DNA from: CADEFQ01 sp035433705
Lineage (GTDB): Bacteria; Pseudomonadota; Gammaproteobacteria; Steroidobacterales; Steroidobacteraceae
Reading direction: 5' to 3'
Assembly (NCBI GenBank): GCA_035433705.1
Contig: DAORVK010000095.1
Span: 1-6,462 of the forward strand
Length of the DNA: 6,462 nt
The translations under genes and the position numbers were made by a program. Position 1 is the first letter of the stretch. Each line of letters begins with the position of its first letter. Shown here piece after piece: positions 6,451 through 6,462 of the stretch. A model generated the notes under the pieces. The model had not been told where the DNA came from. It saw nothing but the letters and a program-made list of their open reading frames with translations, and did not search any database.

Positions 6451-6462
6451 GTTGCCTTCCCG

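Overview
The window is GC-rich DNA (third codon positions are mostly G or C) from a bacterial chromosome. It is most likely a beta- or gammaproteobacterium. The reasons are a small 4.5S-type SRP RNA directly upstream of dnaX, the conserved order dnaX-ybaB-recR, and a DnaX carrying a proteobacterial tau-type C-terminal domain. I cannot assign a genus from sequence reading alone.

Left half (1-2643, all + strand) is a housekeeping replication/repair block. It holds the 3' part of the SRP RNA (ffs, cut by the window edge), dnaX (DNA polymerase III tau/gamma), ybaB (nucleoid-associated protein) and recR (recombination mediator). Gaps are only 11-13 bp, so the three coding genes look like one operon. 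The dnaX start lies roughly 15 nt beyond the apparent 3' end of the SRP RNA.

Middle (2656-2903, + strand) is a decayed GNAT acetyltransferase gene right after recR. An N-terminal piece and a C-terminal piece in another frame are joined directly and the middle is missing, so this is best explained by an out-of-frame internal deletion. It is followed by a 40-bp convergent gap with no convincing terminator.

Right half (2944-6450) is a small accessory module. A minus-strand pair encodes a 14-TM-type MFS exporter (DHA2-like) and an N-terminally anchored or exported alpha/beta hydrolase, joined by a 4-bp ATGA overlap. A LysR-type regulator is transcribed divergently from a 137-bp control region that contains two perfect inverted repeats. 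The likely logic is that the LysR protein senses a small molecule and controls both itself and the exporter/hydrolase pair. The substrate cannot be read from the sequence.

No stretch over 300 bp lacks a gene. I saw no tRNA, rRNA, CRISPR array, insertion sequence or phage gene, and no clearly undescribed system. The points most worth a second look are the internally deleted GNAT gene and the divergent LysR control region.
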